DNA of 64,000 nt from an uncultured Eggerthellaceae bacterium (GTDB lineage: Bacteria > Actinomycetota > Coriobacteriia > Coriobacteriales > Eggerthellaceae): NCBI GenBank assembly GCA_958454405.1, contig CAUEBO010000003.1, positions 45,320 through 109,319 of the forward strand, given 5' to 3'. The position numbers and the translations under genes were made by a program. The first letter of the stretch is position 1. Each line of letters begins with the position of its first letter. Below are positions 44,194-52,085 of this stretch, in pieces. A model generated the notes under the pieces. That model did not search any database. It was not told the DNA's origin and saw nothing but the letters and a program-made list of their open reading frames with translations.

Positions 44194-44841
44194 ATGGAGG
44201 ATTCAGCCTCTCCGCACTGGGGCATGGTCATCGACCTGGCGAAATGCGTCGGGTGCGATTCGTGCACGGTGGCGTGCAAGGCCGAGAACCGCACGCCGCC
44301 GGGCGTGTCGTACAACGTGGTGCTGGAACAGGAGGCGGGCGCGTACCCCAACGTGCGCATCGAAGTGCTGCCGCGCCCCTGCATGCAGTGTGAGAACCCG
44401 CCGTGCGTGGCCGTGTGCCCCGTGCAGGCCACGTACCGCGGCGAGGACGGCATCGTGGTGATCGACGCCGACCGCTGCATCGGCTGCAAGTACTGCATCG
44501 CCGCCTGCCCGTACGGCGCACGCTCGGCCGACGAAGGCGAAAGCTACGCCGGCGAGATGCAGGCGGCCGACCAGGTGGTCGTGCCCGAGTACGGCGTGGA
44601 CCGGGGCGTGCGCGGCAAGTACCGCGCCACGTACGGCACCGTGCGCAAGTGCACGTTCTGCGCGCACCGCATCGTGGAAGGCGAGGCCCCGGCTTGCTGC
44701 GAGACGTGCGTCGGCGATGCGCGCTACTTCGGCGATCTGGCCGATCCGGCGTCGAAGGTCGCCCGCATGGCCGCTTCGCCCCGCGCGTTCCGCCTGAAGG
44801 AAGAGCTGGGCACCCAACCGTCCGTCTACTATTTGAGGTGA
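44194..44841 (+). CDS. Four-cluster ferredoxin subunit, tetrathionate reductase TtrB-like
   Basis: 215 residues. Sets CVGCDSCTVAC, CMQCENPPCVAVC, CIGCKYCIAAC and CTFC...CCETC. The third cluster is followed by an insertion of about 45 residues, as is common in TtrB/NrfC-like proteins. ATG 44194 is chosen on AGAGGTGC upstream; the frame is open to 44038 but that part is arginine-rich and non-coding in style. It is the first gene of a B-C-A operon, the order of Salmonella ttrBCA. Confidence 0.9.
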   Translation: MEDSASPHWGMVIDLAKCVGCDSCTVACKAENRTPPGVSYNVVLEQEAGAYPNVRIEVLPRPCMQCENPPCVAVCPVQATYRGEDGIVVIDADRCIGCKYCIAACPYGARSADEGESYAGEMQAADQVVVPEYGVDRGVRGKYRATYGTVRKCTFCAHRIVEGEAPACCETCVGDARYFGDLADPASKVARMAASPRAFRLKEELGTQPSVYYLR

Positions 44842-44847
44842 TCGCCC

Positions 44848-46161
44848 ATGGCACGCACGCAAGCGAAAAGGCGCCCGTTCGGCGTCGAGCCGTTCTCCCG
44901 CCGGGCAACCGCCGTCTGGGCGGTCGTCGTGGTCGCCCTCTTGGCGGCCGGCGGCTTCTTCATGTTCGACCGGTTGGCGAATGGCCTGTCGATGGCCGGT
45001 GCGACCAACGCCGTGCCCTGGGGTTTGTGGGTTGCGGTCTACATCTGGTTCTCGGGCCTGGCGGGCGGGTTGTACCTCGTGTCGGCGCTCGTCTACCTGC
45101 TGCGCCTCCCGCGCTTCGCGCCCATCGCGCGGCTCGCGTTGGGCGGCAGCATCGTGTCGCTTGTCGTGTCGATGATCTTCATCGGCATCGACCTGGGCGC
45201 CATCAGGCATTCGCTGGGAACGCTGCTGTTCTTCCACTGGTCCTCGCCCTTGGCGTGGGAGATCAAGGCCTACATCTTCTTCATGGTCGTCGCCATCGCG
45301 CAGTTTGCGCTCGTGCTGTACAACGACCGCGGAGCTCGCGCGACGGTCGCCGGCGCAGCCGACGGGCGGAAGGCCGACACGCATCGCGGCAACGTGAACC
45401 TGGTCGTTCGCGTGCTGGCGGGCGTGGGCGTGGCCACGTCGTTCGTGGGACCTCCGGGCGGCACGGGCATGTTCTTCGCCGCCGTGAAGACGCGGGGGCT
45501 GTGGGAGGGCGGCATCACCTCGGTGCTGTTCTACGTCATGGCCGTGGTGACGGCGGCGGCGTTCCTCATCGTGGCCTATCGGCTGCTGTGCCGTCTGCGC
45601 GGCGCCCGCCCCGACGAGGCGGCGTGCACCGGCCTCGCGCGCGTGCTCGCGGCCTCGCTGTTCGCGCTTGCCCTCTGCGTGTTCTTCCAGCTGGCGCCCG
45701 CGCTGCTTTCCGACGATCCCCGAATCGCCGACGCGGTGGCGGTCATGATGGGCGGGTACCTGGCGCCGCTGTTCTGGATCGGCGAGATCGGCCTCGGCCT
45801 CGTCGTTCCGGCCGTGCTGCTGGCCCTGGGAGCCGCGCGGCGCTCGCCGGGCATGGTGACAGCCGCGTCCCTGTCGGTCATGGCGGGCATCCTCGCGTTG
45901 CGCTACGTGCTGGTGGTGGCCGGCTTCTCCGTTCCGCTGCTGGCGGGCATGGCGCCGCCGGTGTACGTGCCGAGCTTGGGCGAGGTTATGGTGGCGCTGT
46001 TCGTGCTTGGGTTGGGCGTGGCCCTGTACGGGCTGGCCGTGCGCTTTCTGCCGCTGGAGGCCATGGGCCCCGGCGAAGGCGTGATGGAGAAGACGGCGAC
46101 AGCCGGCAACGCGGCGGTTTTCGCCGGACCGATTGGCAACGAGAAGGAGGCCGCACGATGA
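44848..46161 (+). CDS. NrfD-family membrane subunit, TtrC-like
   Basis: 437 residues, nine or ten predicted helices, longer than PsrC-type subunits. WGLWVAVYIWFSGLAGGLYLVS is the NrfD signature block and FVGPPGGTGMFFAAVKTRG lies mid-protein. It should oxidise menaquinol and pass electrons to the ferredoxin subunit. It begins 6 bases after ttrB and its stop overlaps the next ATG (ATGA), so the three subunits are translated as a unit. Confidence 0.87.
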   Translation: MARTQAKRRPFGVEPFSRRATAVWAVVVVALLAAGGFFMFDRLANGLSMAGATNAVPWGLWVAVYIWFSGLAGGLYLVSALVYLLRLPRFAPIARLALGGSIVSLVVSMIFIGIDLGAIRHSLGTLLFFHWSSPLAWEIKAYIFFMVVAIAQFALVLYNDRGARATVAGAADGRKADTHRGNVNLVVRVLAGVGVATSFVGPPGGTGMFFAAVKTRGLWEGGITSVLFYVMAVVTAAAFLIVAYRLLCRLRGARPDEAACTGLARVLAASLFALALCVFFQLAPALLSDDPRIADAVAVMMGGYLAPLFWIGEIGLGLVVPAVLLALGAARRSPGMVTAASLSVMAGILALRYVLVVAGFSVPLLAGMAPPVYVPSLGEVMVALFVLGLGVALYGLAVRFLPLEAMGPGEGVMEKTATAGNAAVFAGPIGNEKEAAR

Positions 46162-49100
46162 GCGAGCATACCGAAACCACGCCCGCATGCCGTGAGGCCG
46201 CCGCGGCTCCGCACGGCACCGACGCGTCCGCGCGCACGGCGTTCGGCACGCCGTCGCGCAGGGCGGTCGTGGGCGCGAGCGCCGCGGTGGCCCTGGGCGC
46301 GCTGGCGGGCGGCGCGGGTTTGGGCGCCTACATGGCTGCGAACGACCCGCTGACCGACACTCCGCACGGTCGGGGCCAGGCGTCCGGCGCCTACGGCGCC
46401 GACGACGTGGTGCTGTCCATGTGCAACAACTGCAACACCTACTGCACCATCAAGGTGCGCGTGACCGACGCGGCCGAGGGCGCCACGGCGCTCGTGCGCA
46501 AGATCTCCGGCAACCCCTACTCGCCGCTCAACTCGCAGCCCTACGCGCCCGTGCCCTACGGCACCGCGCCCGCCGACGCGCTCGCGCCCGACGGCTCCAT
46601 GGCCGTGCAGGGCCGCGCGGCCAACGGCGGCATGATCTGCCTCAAGGGCCAGGCGGGCATCCAGCTCGTTCACGACGCGCTGCGCGTCACCCAGCCGCTG
46701 CGCCGCGTGGGCGAGCGCGGCTCCGACGAGTGGGAGACGGTGTCGTGGGACGAGGCCGTCGACGAGATCGTGAACGGCTCGCCGTCGCTCGGCACGCCGG
46801 GCGTGGCCGCGTGGTGGGCCTACGCGCCGAAGAAGGACGTGGAAGCCGACGTCGCCCTGGTGGAGGCCGGCGAGATGACGAAGGACGCGTTCGCGCAGAA
46901 GTGGGGCGACAAGCTCATCGACGTGGAGCATCCTGACCTGGGGCCGAAGTCCAACCTGTTCTGCAGCTGCGGCGGCGACCGCATGTTCCTCATCGGCGAC
47001 CGCTTCACGCAGAAGTGCTTCGGCTCGGTGAACAACTTCAACCACGGCGGCGTGTGCGGCATGACCGGCGTGATGGGCAACGCGCGCACGCACCCCACCA
47101 CGGGGCACAAGCGCATGTACGCCGACATCGACCACTGCGAATGCCTCATCCTCTGGGGCACCGAGCCTATGACCGCGAACAAGGGGCCGACCTGGCTGGC
47201 GCCGCGCCTGTCGGCAGCGCGCGAGCGGGGCATGAAGCTTATCGTGGTGGATCCCCGCCAAGGCCGCAGCGCCTCGAAGGCCGACGTGTGGCTGCCGGTC
47301 GTTCCCGGCCGCGATGCGGACCTCGCGTTCGCCCTGGCCTCGTGGATCGTGCAGAACAAGCGCTACGACGAGGCCTACCTGCGCGCGCCTTCCAAGTTGG
47401 CTGCGGCCGCCTTGGGCGAGCCCACCTGGTCCGACGCCACGCACCTGGTGGCCGTCGACCTGCCGAACAGGCCCGTGGTCACGGCGAAGCTGCTCGGACG
47501 CACGGGCGAGGGCGGCCTTGCCGACGACGCGCGGTTCGTGTTCGCGGGCGGCGAGCTCGTGGTGGCCGACGAGCTCGACGGCCCCGCCGACCTCGAGGTG
47601 GACGACGTGGTGGACGTGAAGGGCAAGCCCACGCGGGTGGTGAGCGTGTTCGCGCTTCTCAAGGAGCGCTTGGGCGAGCGCACGATCGAGGAGTACGCCG
47701 CTGCGGCCGGCATCGACGTGGCCGACGTGGTGGACGTGGCGCGCGAGTTCACCTCGCACGGCAAGCGCTCCTGCGTCATGAGCTACCGCGGTCCCGCCAT
47801 GCACGCGAACGGCTTCGACGCCGTGCGCGCCGTCTCGTACCTCAACTTCCTCATAGGCAACCACGACTGGAAGGGCGGGCATATCGCCGCAGCCGCGAAG
47901 TTCGCCCCCTACACGGGGCGCTACGACCTGCAGTCCGTGCCGAACGCGCACGAGGGCTGGGGCATTCCCATCACGCGCCAGAAGACGGAATACGAGAAGA
48001 CGAGCTACTTCAAGCAGGACGGCTACCCGGCGCCGCGCCCGTGGTACCCGTTGCCGGGCAACCTCTCGCACGAGATCGTGCCCACGCTGCGCGCCGGCTA
48101 CGTGTACGACCACCTGGGTGCGCTGTTCATCCACCGCCATTCGCTCGTCGACTCCACGCCCGGCGGCGACCGTTTGGCCGACGTGCTGTGCGACACGGAC
48201 AAGATCAACCTCTTGGTGTCGTTCGACGTGGAGGTGGGCGACACGTCCCGCTACGCCGACTTCGTGCTGCCCGACCGCACCTATCTGGAGCGGTTCAGCC
48301 AAGAGCCCATCTACCCGAACCAGCAGTACCAGCTCATCCAGTTCGGCCAGCCCGCCGTGCGCGCCTACGAGGGCCCGCGATCGGTGGAGGACGTCTACCT
48401 GGAGATCATGGAGCGGCTCGGCCTGCCGGGCGTGGGCGAGGGCGCCGTGCCGAAGGGCAAGAAGGACAGCGGCCAGACGGCTTCGCTTTCGAGCGAGGAG
48501 GACTACTGGCTGAAGATGGCCGCGAACATCGCCTACGCCGGCGAGCCGGTGCCCGACGCCGATGCCGAGGAGCTGGCCCTGTTCGAGCGCGTGCGCGCTC
48601 GCGCCTTGGGCGACGCGTTCGACCTCGACGCCTGGAAGGCGGCCGTGGACGAGGACGAGTGGCCGAAGGTGGTCTACGTGCTCAACCGCGGCGGCCGGTT
48701 CGGGTCGGCCGACCCCGCGAAGGACGACGGCTACGAGGGCGACCTCATCAAAACGCGCTACGCTGGCTTGTGCGCGTTCTACGACCCGAAGACGGCGTCC
48801 ACGAAAAACGCCCTCACCGGGAAGAACTTCGACGGCTTGGCCGCGGCGGCCCCGGTGGCCTACGCCGACGGCTCGGCCTTCGAGGCTCCGGCAGAGCGTC
48901 CGCTCGCCTTCGTCAACTGGAAGGCGCGCACCAACGGCACGCACCGCACCGTCGCCTCGCCCTGGCTGCGCGAGACGGGCACCGAGAACTTCGTGTGGAT
49001 GTGCCCGGCCGACGCCGCCGCGCGCGGCCTTGCCAACGGCGACGCCGTGGAGGTGGCGGGTCCGATGGGCTCGGAATCGGGCCACGTGCGCGTGACCGAG

Positions 49101-49406
49101 GGCATCCGCCCCGGCGTGGTGGGCTGCAACTTCTCGTTCGGGCAGACGGGGTACCGGGCCCGCCCCCTCGTCGTCGACGGCGAGGTGCTGGCGCCGGCAC
49201 CCGACTACCTGGAGGAATCCGGCGTGCTCGACGGCGACGTTCCCGGCGAGCAGAAGAGCGGCTTCGCCGGAGGTCGCGGACGCGGTTTCATCATGAACGA
49301 GCTGCTGCCCGACGATCCCACCATCCAGGGAGGCGGCGGCGTGTGCGACCCGGTGGGCGGCGGCTCCGCGCAGCTCGACCTGTTCGTGGAGGTGCGCAAG
49401 GCCTGA
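46158..49406 (+). CDS. Molybdopterin oxidoreductase, tetrathionate reductase catalytic subunit (TtrA-like)
   Basis: 1082 residues, close to TtrA and far longer than PsrA. The leader has SRRAVVGASAA then a hydrophobic segment; the RR pair lacks the usual phenylalanine, and no cleavage site is obvious. The Fe-S motif is CNNCNTYC with a fourth cysteine in GGMICLKG. HGGVCGMTGVMG resembles the cysteine molybdenum-ligand region of the Ttr/Arr/Srd group. Residues near 350-460 form an insertion typical of TtrA. Probable role: reduction of tetrathionate to thiosulfate outside the membrane. Arsenate- or selenate-type activity cannot be excluded. No TtrRS two-component system and no TorD gene lie next to it. 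Confidence 0.82.
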   Translation: MSEHTETTPACREAAAAPHGTDASARTAFGTPSRRAVVGASAAVALGALAGGAGLGAYMAANDPLTDTPHGRGQASGAYGADDVVLSMCNNCNTYCTIKVRVTDAAEGATALVRKISGNPYSPLNSQPYAPVPYGTAPADALAPDGSMAVQGRAANGGMICLKGQAGIQLVHDALRVTQPLRRVGERGSDEWETVSWDEAVDEIVNGSPSLGTPGVAAWWAYAPKKDVEADVALVEAGEMTKDAFAQKWGDKLIDVEHPDLGPKSNLFCSCGGDRMFLIGDRFTQKCFGSVNNFNHGGVCGMTGVMGNARTHPTTGHKRMYADIDHCECLILWGTEPMTANKGPTWLAPRLSAARERGMKLIVVDPRQGRSASKADVWLPVVPGRDADLAFALASWIVQNKRYDEAYLRAPSKLAAAALGEPTWSDATHLVAVDLPNRPVVTAKLLGRTGEGGLADDARFVFAGGELVVADELDGPADLEVDDVVDVKGKPTRVVSVFALLKERLGERTIEEYAAAAGIDVADVVDVAREFTSHGKRSCVMSYRGPAMHANGFDAVRAVSYLNFLIGNHDWKGGHIAAAAKFAPYTGRYDLQSVPNAHEGWGIPITRQKTEYEKTSYFKQDGYPAPRPWYPLPGNLSHEIVPTLRAGYVYDHLGALFIHRHSLVDSTPGGDRLADVLCDTDKINLLVSFDVEVGDTSRYADFVLPDRTYLERFSQEPIYPNQQYQLIQFGQPAVRAYEGPRSVEDVYLEIMERLGLPGVGEGAVPKGKKDSGQTASLSSEEDYWLKMAANIAYAGEPVPDADAEELALFERVRARALGDAFDLDAWKAAVDEDEWPKVVYVLNRGGRFGSADPAKDDGYEGDLIKTRYAGLCAFYDPKTASTKNALTGKNFDGLAAAAPVAYADGSAFEAPAERPLAFVNWKARTNGTHRTVASPWLRETGTENFVWMCPADAAARGLANGDAVEVAGPMGSESGHVRVTEGIRPGVVGCNFSFGQTGYRARPLVVDGEVLAPAPDYLEESGVLDGDVPGEQKSGFAGGRGRGFIMNELLPDDPTIQGGGGVCDPVGGGSAQLDLFVEVRKA

Positions 49407-49448
49407 TCGTTCTCGGGGCGGCCCTTTGCCTTCCATGCCGCGCGCTTC

Positions 49449-49496
49449 GGCGGCCGGTTCCCGCGATGCGTCGCCGGAACCGGCCGCCTTTTCTTT
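49449..49496 (+). terminator. Rho-independent terminator of ttrBCA-like operon
   Basis: A 13-bp perfect stem (GGCGGCCGGTTCC/GGAACCGGCCGCC) with a 14-base loop, followed directly by TTTTCTTT. It is the best classical terminator in the window. Confidence 0.9.
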
Positions 49497-49598
49497 GGCC
49501 GGGTGCCTTCCGTCGACCGGGCTGGCGAGGTTTCGCGGTCATGTGGAGTTCGTTTGAACGGCGAGATTTCTCGAAGATACGGGGTGTTTTCACTTCGC

Positions 49599-49636
49599 TA
49601 TACTTGAGGGGAACGAGACGGAGAAGCGCGCTTCTC
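49599..49636 (+). promoter_or_regulatory. Possible promoter -10 and palindromic operator upstream of exporter
   Basis: TATACT (49599-49604) is followed by a perfect 16-base palindrome, GAGAAGCGCGCTTCTC (49621-49636), about 10 bases after the expected start of transcription. A bound repressor there would block elongation. No good -35 is seen. The transcript would have a leader of about 390 bases. Confidence 0.4.
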
Positions 49637-49664
49637 GCGCGCGAAACCACGGGGGTGACATGGC

Positions 49665-49748
49665 ATGACGGCGCTTCGCGGCAAAGCTTGGGTGCGACAC
49701 GATGCCGCGGAACCCGTGCAGGCGGGCGTGTGGAAGGGCTTCCTCTAA
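49665..49748 (+). CDS. Possible 27-residue small ORF in exporter leader
   Basis: ATG 49665 follows GGGGGTG at 7 bases and opens 27 codons (MTALRGKAWVRHDAAEPVQA then GVWKGFL) ending TAA at 49746. It lies in the long leader between a palindrome and the DHA2 exporter gene. It may be a leader peptide or chance; there is no family resemblance. The rest of 49749-49996 shows no gene. Confidence 0.25.
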   Translation: MTALRGKAWVRHDAAEPVQAGVWKGFL

Positions 49749-49996
49749 CAATCACCCTCCCGATGCGTCGCGCCGAGGCGACGACGTCCCGTTCGAACAT
49801 GCCGTGACAAGCGGCAGCTTTCTTCGAACCCCACCAATCTTTCCAACCGCATAGGGCCTGCAAGGCCGTTGGCGCACGACGCGATCGAGCATCCGCGCAG
49901 GCGAACCGCCGCGCGTTCCGTTCGATCGCCGTTCGAAGGCGCCTACGCACGCCTTGTCGGCGCCTGGTCTTCCCGAAGAAAGGCAGTGACCAAGTT

Positions 49997-51589
49997 TTGA
50001 AAGCAGAACAACCGGTGGCGGTGCAGCAGCACAAGGCCACGCGCAAGGAGCTCACCATCATCGGCGTCGTGCTGGCCGGCGCGTTCCTCGCCATCTTGAA
50101 CCAGACCGTCCTGTCCCCGGCGCTGCCGAAGCTCATGGAGACGTTCGAGATAACGGCTGGCACGGCGCAGTGGGTGACGTCCATCTATTTGCTGGTGAAC
50201 GGAATCATGGTTCCCATCAGCGGGTTTCTAATCGACCGGTTCCCCACGCGCAAGCTCTTCTTCGCGTCCATGCTCGCGTTCATCGCAGGCACGGCGCTCT
50301 GCGCGGTGGCTCCGTCGTTCCCTGTACTCATCGTGGGGCGCGTTTTGCAGGCGGCCGGTGCGGGCGTGCAGCTGCCGCTCGTGGCCGTGGTGCCCATGCT
50401 CATCTTCCCGCCCGAGAAGCGCGGCACGGCCATGGGCATGTCCGGCATCGTCATGAGCTGCGCGCCGGCCGCCGGTCCGGTGGTGGCGGGCGGCATCATC
50501 GACGCCATGGGATGGCGCGCCATGTTCGGCGCCATGCTGCCGCTGGCCGTGATCGTGCTGGCAGCGAGCTTCTTCTTGCTGTCGAACGTGGGCGAGCTCA
50601 AGCGGCCGCACCTCGACGTGCCCTCCATCCTGCTGTCCACGGTGGCGTTCGGCGGCCTGCTGTACGGGTTCTCCAGCGCGAGCACGCTGGGGTGGGGAAG
50701 CCCCCTGGTCGTTTTGCCCATCATCGTGGGCGTGGTCGCGCTCGTGTGGTTCGTGCGGCGCCAGCTGCATATCGACGAGCCGCTGCTGCAGCTGCGCGTG
50801 CTGAAGCGCCCGACGTTCGCCTACTCGGCCATCATCGTCACGGTCATCAACTCGGCGCTCTCCGTGGGAAGCGTCATCCTGCCCATCTACCTGCAGAACG
50901 TGCTGGGGTTGACGGCGTTCGAAACCGGCATCCTCATGACGCCGGGCGCGGTGTGCACCATCTTCCTCAGCCCCATAAGCGGCATGCTGTTCGACAAGTT
51001 CGGGCCGCGCGTCATCGCGGTCGTGGGCCTGACCGGGCTGTTCGGTTCCATGTTGGCGCTCGCGTTCGTGGGGTCGACCACGGCCATCTGGTACTTGGTG
51101 TGCGCCTACGTCATTCAGTCGTCGGGTTTGACGCTGGCCAACATGCCCATCACCACCTGGGGCCTCAACTCGCTTGAGAACGACCAGATAGCGCATGGCA
51201 ACGCCATCTCCAACACCGGCCGCCAGGTGGGCGGCGCCATCTCCACGGCGCTCATCGTCACCATCATGACGATGGTGACGGCGGCCAACGCCGAAGCCGG
51301 CCCCGTGCAGTCCACCGCCGTCGGCATCGACGTGGCCTACGGCGTTTCGGCCGCCATCGCCGCCGTGGCGCTCGTGCTGGCCGTGCTGAAAGTGCACAAC
51401 CGCCGCAAGCCGGAGCAGCGCGGCGCGGCGAGCATCGAGCTGGTGCCGGATTCGACGGTGGCCGACGACGAGGTCGTGGCGCGCCTTGCCGAATGGGCGC
51501 CGGAGCAGAAAACCGCGCGTGCCGGCGAAACCGCGCGAGGCGCCCAGCCGCCCGTCGCGCACGAGACCCTCGAAGGAGCAGCCTTATGA
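49997..51589 (+). CDS. DHA2-family (EmrB/QacA-like) MFS drug exporter
   Basis: 530 residues, about fourteen helices, the DHA2 drug:H+ antiporter layout. Motif C-type GIVMSCAPAAGPVVAGGII and the loop-1 motif RFPTRKLFFASM are recognisable. QWVTSIYLLVNGIMVPISGF is the helix-2 block of the EmrB group. It exports hydrophobic compounds across the inner membrane. The start is taken as TTG 49997, 9 bases after GAAAGGCAG; no nearby in-frame ATG exists. A charged 50-residue tail follows the last helix. Its stop overlaps the CBS gene start (ATGA). The long leader with a palindrome suggests substrate-responsive control. Confidence 0.88.
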   Translation: MKAEQPVAVQQHKATRKELTIIGVVLAGAFLAILNQTVLSPALPKLMETFEITAGTAQWVTSIYLLVNGIMVPISGFLIDRFPTRKLFFASMLAFIAGTALCAVAPSFPVLIVGRVLQAAGAGVQLPLVAVVPMLIFPPEKRGTAMGMSGIVMSCAPAAGPVVAGGIIDAMGWRAMFGAMLPLAVIVLAASFFLLSNVGELKRPHLDVPSILLSTVAFGGLLYGFSSASTLGWGSPLVVLPIIVGVVALVWFVRRQLHIDEPLLQLRVLKRPTFAYSAIIVTVINSALSVGSVILPIYLQNVLGLTAFETGILMTPGAVCTIFLSPISGMLFDKFGPRVIAVVGLTGLFGSMLALAFVGSTTAIWYLVCAYVIQSSGLTLANMPITTWGLNSLENDQIAHGNAISNTGRQVGGAISTALIVTIMTMVTAANAEAGPVQSTAVGIDVAYGVSAAIAAVALVLAVLKVHNRRKPEQRGAASIELVPDSTVADDEVVARLAEWAPEQKTARAGETARGAQPPVAHETLEGAAL

Positions 51590-52059
51590 AACGCCCGGTG
51601 AAGGACATCATGGAGCAGGAGGCCTACACCTGCCGCTACGACCAGACGCTCGGCGAGGTCGTGCAGATATTCAGCGAGAAGGGCACGAGCGGCATCACGG
51701 TGGTGGACGAGGACGACCGGGTGGTGGGCTTCATCAGCGACGGCGACATCATGAAGGCCGTGGCTGAGCAGAAAACGCGCTCCATCTTCAGCGGCTACTC
51801 CACCATGCTGCTGTACGACAACGAGTCGTTCGAGGACAAGGCGCGCGCCCTCAAAGACCGCAACGTCATGGAGCTGGCCACGAAGAAGGTGCTGTGCGTG
51901 CTGCCGGACCAGTCCATCGGCAGCGTGGCTGACATCCTGGGCAAGCGCAAGTACAAGAAGATACCCGTGGTGGACGAGGAGGGCGTGCTGGTGGGCGTGG
52001 TGCGCCGCGCCACCATCACGCGCTACATCTTCCGGCTGCTGTTCGAAGAGGAGGATTGA
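51586..52059 (+). CDS. Two-CBS-domain protein coupled to exporter
   Basis: 157 residues comprising two CBS motifs (about 1-62 and 93-150): VKDIMEQEAYTCRYDQTLGE with ITVVDEDDRVVGFISDGDIM, then VLPDQSIGSVADIL with IPVVDEEGVLVGVVRRATI. A linker of about 30 residues lies between them. CBS pairs bind adenine nucleotides and act as energy sensors. Its start overlaps the exporter's stop, so the two are co-translated. A role as regulatory partner of the exporter is inferred from this alone. Confidence 0.88.
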   Translation: MKRPVKDIMEQEAYTCRYDQTLGEVVQIFSEKGTSGITVVDEDDRVVGFISDGDIMKAVAEQKTRSIFSGYSTMLLYDNESFEDKARALKDRNVMELATKKVLCVLPDQSIGSVADILGKRKYKKIPVVDEEGVLVGVVRRATITRYIFRLLFEEED

Positions 52060-52085
52060 GGCGCCGACCCTCCTGGCGCCCTTCC

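Noticed and set aside
44403..46157. 585-codon upstream extension in the TtrA frame
   Set aside because: It overlaps ttrB and ttrC in another frame and is Arg/Gly-rich. The true start is ATG 46158 with AAGGAGG, overlapping the ttrC stop.
45903..49436. 1177-codon minus-strand frame opposite the TtrA-like gene
   Set aside because: His/Arg/Val-rich with no domain. The plus strand has coherent Fe-S and molybdopterin motifs and coupled starts.
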